This document shows, in pieces, positions 40,868 through 64,000 of a stretch of 64,000 bases of DNA. The stretch is from positions 16,394,600 through 16,458,599 of the forward strand of contig NC_086370.1 in assembly GCF_036324505.1 (NCBI RefSeq), read 5' to 3'. Origin of the DNA: Eleginops maclovinus (lineage: Eukaryota > Chordata > Actinopteri > Perciformes > Eleginopidae). The notes under the pieces were generated by a model. The model was given only the letters and a program-made list of their open reading frames with translations, was not told where the DNA came from and searched no databases. Numbering within the stretch: the first letter of the stretch is position 1; every line of letters begins with the position of its first letter. A program made the position numbers and the translations under genes.

Positions 40868-40896
40868 GCGGAGCCTTCTGTTCAACCGATAACACT

Positions 40897-40987
40897 TTTA
40901 TTTACACTTCTCTTGGAAGGAATGTATAACTTAAGCGGTGTTTAACAAAAGTACAGCAGCAACACATTAAACAATTAACTTAATAAA
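40897..40987. terminator. Overlapping convergent poly(A) signals of cfap43 and sfr1
   Basis: Plus-strand AATAAA at 40982-40987 lies 115 bp after the cfap43 stop. TTTATT at 40897-40902 is AATAAA for the minus-strand sfr1, about 123 bp after its stop at 41025. If both are used, the two 3' UTRs overlap by roughly 100 bp. Confidence 0.55.
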
Positions 40988-41024
40988 GATATTTGTAATC
41001 TGATTGTTTTGAAAGCTTTTATTT

Positions 41025-41909
41025 TTAGGTAGTGAAGTCCTCCTCTGCACGGTCAAAGTGCAGGATACAGTCATCCAGGCCGAATAAGTCAATGAGACTC
41101 GACAGGCTGACCTTTTGTCTGTCTTCGATGACATCTGACTGGAGCTCATACAGAGCGGCCTGAGCACAACTCCTCCACTTGTCAATCAATGTTTGGAGCT
41201 GCCTTAAATCATTCTGGGGAGAGAGACAGGGAACATGTTAAAATAACCATCAGTCTAAAATAAATCAGAACGTTCCTGTTAGGAGCAACATGTGCAGATT
41301 AATGGTAGCTGATACCTTGCTTCTGTACATTTGAACCATCTTGAGTCTGCGCAGAGTCTCTGTCTTCTCTTTAACCTCCTTCCTCAGTTGGTATGGTTGT
41401 TGTGCCGTGTCTTTGGAAAGAGAATCTGTTAGCTCGGGAAAGGGTCCAGAAAACCTTTCCCTCACTGATCCCTCTTTTTTTCTGTTTACATCAACATTGG
41501 GCATGATCAGTGGAGGGTTATGGACTGTCTCCCTGGAATCTGTTGCAACTTGTTGGCCATCATCCTCCTCCTCATCATCAACACAAAGGCGTTTGGCTAC
41601 AGAGAAGGGCGAGGTGAAGGAGCGCCTTGATCTCTTCAGCCTCTCCTTCAGAGAGGAACTCAGCTTTTGTTGATGCTGCAGGGGTGCCAATGACAGGGCA
41701 CAGCGTGATAGAAGCAGATGTTAGATTGAGTTTTAACACATTTCGACATAAATCAGTTTGATTAGGTAATAGTTACAACTAGTAACATGCTAGCAAATTT
41801 CAATTTGACCTACCTTTTCCTCTTTATATTCACACGGGCTCGACTCCACTGAATCACATGGTGAATAATACACTGATTTAGTTTTCTCTGCTTTAGGAGT
41901 GACCTCCAT
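41025..41909 (-). CDS. sfr1: Swi5-dependent recombination DNA repair protein 1 homologue
   Basis: Three coding exons on the minus strand: 41909-41814, 41675-41316 and 41213-41025 (96, 360, 189 nt), total 645 nt, 214 residues, all GT-AG and phase 0. Residues about 35-62 contain SSLKERLKRSRRSFTSPFSV, the N-terminal basic motif of SFR1. Residues about 125-155 form a coiled coil (LRKEVKEKTETLRRLKMVQM). The C-terminal Mei5-like region has LQTLIDKWRSCAQAALYELQ and LSSLIDLFGLDDCILHFDRA. A serine/acid-rich linker separates them. In the nucleus SFR1 with SWI5 stabilises RAD51 filaments in homologous recombination. It converges with cfap43, and col17a1 lies next, as in mammals. Confidence 0.95.
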
Positions 41910-44900
41910 CGTGGAAACTGACTTTAACTCATGAGAGCTAGCGTTGACTGTTCTTATTGTTTTTATTAGATAGCGTATTTTAGCCTATCGAGTTTAAACT
42001 CAATTATAGCTTCTCATCAACTAACACGTAAAAACAAAACTAACACGGACACTCAACCTAACGAACTGGTGAACAACCCCATAAAAACTAGCGAGCAACA
42101 AACATATTTTTCACAAAACGTATATTAGGATTCAAAACTTTAAACGCGGAGTCCGTGTAGTCTGTGAGACGTTTGTCTTTTCCTGTTGCTGCGCCAGAAA
42201 ACCTCCAAAGTCGGTGATTGGACAGAATTTGATGACGCGTTGGCGAACAGGATCTTGGGAACTGTAGTTGTAGTTGTTGCCGACTTTACAGCGCAAACCA
42301 CAACTTTGCAAACATGACATTTTCATTTTATTCCGGTTACCTAAACCACAAGAGTCCATCACATCTCTCTCCTTGGTTTGGTACGTATATTGATATATAC
42401 ATGCAAAATACTTGGATGGATGGAATAAAACAGTTTTATCTTACACAAACTTAAACTACTGTAGGAGAAATGATAATAATAATTTGATATATATTAGTAT
42501 TATAGTATTTGACTTACAGTAAATTATAATAATAAACAAAACAAATAAATAATATCAATAATAAAAATAATAATATTGGCCCTGACAGTATCTTAAATGA
42601 AAATAATAAAAACTTGGATAACTCATTTTTGATGTAATATAAAGGCTTACATGGATCAAAAAATAAAGTGATTTTATTTTATGTTGTGGACGGATTCAGT
42701 TCTGAAGCAGTGTTTGGCTACTTGGCTTCTCCTTGTTACTAGGGTTGACTCATTTGGTGATTCAGCTCTTCTCATCATTGATTCATCTCTATTAAAGGAT
42801 TAATTTAGAACCCAGACCAATCTTCGCTTGCTTTTGAGACTGGTCTCCATATCCTGTATTTGCTTGGTTTTTCAGTAGCCTTGAGAAAAAAGGTGTGAAT
42901 AAAAAAGTGAATTCAAATGTAATCCTGCCTGGACTTGAGCATCAGTGCTTGGCAATCTGATATTCCTCACCGCAGGGAAAAGGGATTTTTTTGAACATTT
43001 TATAAGGGTGAATCCCTCAGGGAGGGGAGTTGAAGATAATTTATGTCTGTGAGTCAGGAGTGTGTTTTCTGTCCCTTTCAACTTTTGAATAGTTGACATG
43101 AAGTGCTACTCAGCACTGTGTGGGGTTATAGAATCTAGAGGCTATGTGAGACACCGAGTGAGGACGCCAGCTTTTCAAAATGCAGGTGTTGCTTAGCACA
43201 GATAAATAAATCCACATATGTTTATGAAGGCTGACTATTTTTCTCAAGACACACATCAGGGTCAGCTGTATATTATTAACCCTTTACATCTAATATGGTT
43301 CTGCCCTGTCCCTAAGGAATATAAGGTGAGGAAAAGAGTCAGACTTTCTTAAATTCAGTATCAAATACTTTATTTTCTAGTGAAAGAGGTGAGATTATAC
43401 CATGGACTAATGTTGCAGACTGCAGTGGTATCACTTGATTTGGTTTAGCTGAAAGCGTGTTTTGTACTCTGGGTTAGTAGGTTTTTTCCCCTAAGTTATC
43501 TGCTGTCTGTTTTGGAAATGTTCCTTTGATGTGGTTCCAATTTCTTATCTGCAAAAATGTGATTACTTTCTAAATGGCAAGATAAAAAAGAGCTGTAAAT
43601 TAAAGTTTCACACATGACCCTTCTGCACTGCCACACAGGAATCTAATATCGCAGGATGTGCCATAGTTTATATAATTAAGTGAATTTAAACACACAAAGG
43701 AATACAGATCAGCAATAATAGTTCATTACGTTGGAAATAGTGACATCCTTTGCAAACTTACAATAACATTAAAAGTGTAGGCTAAGGCACTAGTTTATTA
43801 CGACTTGCCTTTTTACATCATTTGTTTTGATCTGTATCTAAATACAGGCTATACAAAACATTTGTAGTACAAGGATTTCTTTCTGTGCCCATTATACTTT
43901 AAGTCCATTTTTGTTATATGTTATTTTCTTCATAAATTGAGTTTAACACTAATCTTAAACAGTTTCTCAAATAGGGGTCAATGTAATATAATCTACTTTA
44001 ATACAATGTTCTTATAAGTAGGGTTATCTCTGACAATTATTTTATCAATTAATCTCTGAAATAGGCAGCAAATTCTCACATTAGAAGCTTTTGTTGAGTT
44101 ATATTTGGCATTCTTCCTTGAGAAATGACTAACAACGAATCGATTATACAAACAATTACTTTTTTTGGGCTCAATTGATCTTATTGTTACAGTGCAGGTT
44201 GAGTTAACGGTTTGATAACTAAGAGAGTGAAAAGGAACGCAATCCACTGACAAAGAAGTTAAAAATAACTTATTACATGCTCTTTCCAAAAATGTGCCTG
44301 CATCACTTTCTCTCAGCCAAGTGTTCAGGTAAATAAATCCAGATACAATCTTTTGTGAGACCACACAAAAAGGGCCTTCCTGGAATTATAATGTGCTGTA
44401 TTGTCTTTTTGAGGTGAGATTTAACCAGAGCGCTTTACCAGCGTAACTTGGAACAAAGCAGGACATCCATGTAAAAATGAACCTCAGCTTTGTCTCTTTA
44501 AAAGTCTCAAAACAAAAACAGTCTCTAATGTTCCCCATACATTATCTTTCACAGTTTACAATAAATAAATAAATGCCACCAGACTGGAATGAAATGATGC
44601 CCGCAGGAGGTTTGAGCCGACACTGATAAAGCTAACAGAGACTCTATAATAAAACACACACATGAAGAAAAGTTATCTGTTCCATCAGTTTTGTAATGCA
44701 GCGTGATGAGTGATGTTTTCATGTTCACAGGCAAAGACCTTGTGGTTTCTTTACAACACCATACTGCCAAGATTCACTTCCACACTGAATAATAAATGTG
44801 TTCATGTCGTATTATCTTGACAAACCTTGAATGATTAAGTTCTTTGCTATGCACCACACTCACTGTAAACCTAGTTTTTGGCACGCATTAAAACAAACAA

Positions 44901-46044
44901 ATCCTCGTCCCAGAGACACGAGCCCTTATGTGGGAGAGCTGTTATCCCTTAACACAAACACGAGTGTGTTTCAGCACAAAAGGTCTGCACAAGCCAGTCA
45001 GCTCCTATTTTTTCAGCATCCTGGAATCTGTTTTCTCAAACCAGCCCCTTTCCGTTAGATTTGGCATTATTTAAGCTTGCACAAAGATGTGAGCAGAGCA
45101 GCTCCTCCTCCATTACACTGTCCTTGGGGCCATTTGTTTTCCATCATTTGAGCAGATTGGAGTCATGCTGGCTGTGAGTCATGCAGGGTGGGTGGATGTC
45201 TACACAGGGTGTGGTTGGTGAGGGATCTTGGTGGTGCTTGTGGGTGCCAGTAAAGAAATAAAGTATCCAATTTGGCTTAAAATTGCAGAAATGCAAATGA
45301 ATGGATAGGGAACTTTTATAATGATCATATTGAGTTAAAAACAGCTCCTGTGGGGGTGTTATTCTCCATCTCAGAGAAAGAAATCTGATCCTTAAACAGC
45401 TGCACAAACATGCTGATCAGACTTTTGTGCAACAACCTGGAAGTCAGTTAAAATAAGTATTTTGTGTCTTAAAGCTTAGCACAGAAAACGTGCTTAGAAC
45501 AATACTTTTTGGCAATGAAACAACACAGTTTGTGAAACCATGTAGTTTAAATCTGTTTCTACTTCCATTGTGTGTGCACCAGATGTGTTCCAGCTGCATG
45601 GACCTGCTGCATACAATTACAGCGGACCCTGAAAGATTGTTGCACGCCTGCAATCCACAAAGAGAAAGAAGAAGAAGAAGAAGAAGAAGAAGAAAAAAAA
45701 ACACCTCCCAAATCACTCCTTCCCACCTACTCCCAAAACGTTGCTAGTTTGAAAAAGTGGTAACTGCAGCAGGACGGGAGGAGTTCACCACTTTTTCTTT
45801 TTTTTAAAGTCGCCTATCTGTCGAGAGGCGTCTGCAGAGGTGAATAAAGTTAATTGGTTCCCTGAGGCTTTGTTTTTTTTCTTCTAAATTCAGCTTTTCA
45901 TGCCGTCTGCTACACCTGCTTGCCAATGGGCGCGGCTGGGACCGATGCCCAAATCTCTGTTTTGACTTGCCTGGGAAAGTTGGGCTAAAACGCACAAAGG
46001 GACCGAGGATCGGTAGGACATCCCACCCCAGCGCGTCAACTTGG
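41910..46044. other. Intergenic region between sfr1 and col17a1
   Basis: No gene recognised. AT-rich simple sequence (TAATAA type) spans about 42464-42600, and a GAA run lies at 45663-45699. The open frames are short, mutually overlapping and without domains. Confidence 0.45.
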
Positions 46045-46135
46045 TATAAACACATTATCTCTCCCGTGGACGCGAACAGTCGCTCCATCTCGAGAGGAAC
46101 CCGGATTGATTGTTTGTTGCTCGAGTTGGCTGAAG
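46045..46135 (+). promoter_or_regulatory. col17a1: Putative col17a1 TATA box and non-coding exon 1
   Basis: TATAAA at 46045-46050 is followed by a GC-richer segment ending GTTGGCTGAAG at 46135 with a GTATGG donor. This gives a short untranslated first exon of about 60 nt if transcription begins some 26-30 bp after the TATA box. The next exon holds the start codon. The exact transcription start is inferred. Confidence 0.45.
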
Positions 46136-47396
46136 GTATGGATTTCACACTGGAATATCCTGGAGACTTTTTTTTTATATAAAAAAAGTTGTTTATGTTG
46201 GATGGTGTGGGGGTTTCTTCCCATCTGGCTGTTGCATCTTTGCGCTAACTAACTGCACTCTGGGACTTTGGTGATGGGCTGTCGAGCTACTTTTTAGCTT
46301 TATAGTTATAGGATATGTTGGATGGATTTGCGCAAAGTCCCATAAAGAAAGCTATCAATTCTTCATAGCTTGTCTGTTAAGCTCTATAGGGGGTTTACAG
46401 GGTCCGTGTTCTTCCTGTGGTATAGAATCAGTCTGTTAAAGTGATCTCAGGATAATTTTACATTTATTTTTGCTGTGCTATTTACATCCCTCTAAAAATA
46501 TATGCCATGAACTAACCTGGCTGTAAGAGTAGCTTCACCAGCCTTTTATATTTGCCTTTGGGATTAGCTTCAGAATATACAATAATAAATGTGTGACTGG
46601 AAAGAAGAAAGTGTTTTGACACATGTTGGTTTTATTCACTTTCACTTATGTTCTACTTTTCTCTGAGAGGAAGAAACTTAGTCTTTCATGATTGTTGCAC
46701 TCAACAGGCTAGAAATTGTTGTTAGGTGATTCAGGCTCTGAAGAAAATGGAAAAAGCCATCCTTCTGAATATTTCTGCTTTTTAAAATTCAAAAATGAGA
46801 TTTTTAAGTGTGCAGTAAATATCACATGCTGTTAAATGTCCCTGGCTGGCAGGGTGTGGTGACAGGATGATCTTTCAGAGCTGTGCAGTGATCCACCGGC
46901 CCCTTTTGTCCTGTTGTTAGTCTTCAAAGACACAAAGTGTATTGAAATCTATTGAAATTTATAGATGATTTATAGCTCCTTGATCCTTGATTGTGATGTG
47001 CACTATTCAAATTCAAACAAAAGTTTTTAATACAGTATTGTGTACCTGCTCTGTTGTACGCCTATTGCCGAATTCATGTTTTAAGATGAGTTAAATCAGA
47101 ATGTTTAAGGGTAAACTGTGTTTGTGAAATATTAGATTGTGGTTTCTAAAATATGATCATGTGACATTTTTCTTTCTCCAGTGGGACGAAATTTCCAATT
47201 AACGCAGTAAACATCAGACTCGAGCGGCCTAGTCTTTAACCCAAATCATTCCTAGAATAACTTTTACTTTTCCCATCAGATGTTTGCTAAATATCATTTA
47301 AACCACAGTGAAGAAATAAACAGACTTTTATTGACAGTTGGCAGAGAAAATGCATGAGAGTGGTCAACATTTTATCATCTCACCAGATAAAATGGG

Positions 47397-64000
<16,604 letters not shown>

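Noticed and set aside
42132..42362. Minus-strand open frame upstream of sfr1
   Set aside because: No recognisable domain, and it lies in the 5' flank of sfr1 without splice connection to its first exon.

Overview
This is a piece of a teleost fish genome, probably a percomorph. Small exons with GT-AG introns, long CA/GT and CTT microsatellites, a Rex3-type RTE retrotransposon, a Tc1-like transposon, hAT-type MITEs and a fish L1 fragment all fit that. All calls come from reading the sequence by eye; exon chains were checked for splice sites, phase and total length divisible by three.

Layout. Positions 1-10010 hold no host gene that I can support. They contain a 5'-truncated L1-like insertion with an 18-bp target duplication (974-2903), a MITE-like inverted repeat (about 5144-5829), a GT microsatellite and a non-autonomous hAT element with a perfect 8-bp target duplication (8634-9780), which ends about 230 bp before the next gene. 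Six genes follow: fas (10011-14964, +), a death-domain TNF receptor; itprip (coding exon 18275-19891, +), a Mab-21-like IP3-receptor interacting protein; gsto1 (21116-23081, -), omega-class glutathione transferase; cfap43 (23347-40867, +, 38 coding exons, 1645 codons before the stop), a ciliary WD40/coiled-coil protein; sfr1 (41025-41909, -), a Swi5 partner in recombination repair; and col17a1 (46.1 kb to beyond the window end, +), the transmembrane collagen XVII of hemidesmosomes.

The block itprip-gsto1-cfap43-sfr1-col17a1 has the gene order of human 10q25.1, so this is an ancient syntenic segment; fas lies on the same human chromosome arm but far from it. gsto1 and cfap43 are divergent, with 265 bp between start codons; cfap43 and sfr1 converge, with their stop codons 157 bp apart and apparently overlapping 3' UTRs. 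The genes act in unrelated processes (apoptosis, calcium signalling, detoxification, cilia, DNA repair, epithelial adhesion), so the arrangement is synteny, not an operon-like system.

The most distinctive content is in col17a1. The cytoplasmic domain carries a 13-copy, 9-residue repeat with a higher-order 108-nt duplication and a long polyglycine tract. The membrane-proximal ectodomain, where mammals have NC16A, is a 245-residue exon dominated by Gly/Ser/Ala low-complexity sequence. An apparently intact Tc1-like transposase (340 aa, DD34E triad present) sits in a cfap43 intron. I found no evidence of a wholly new multi-gene system.
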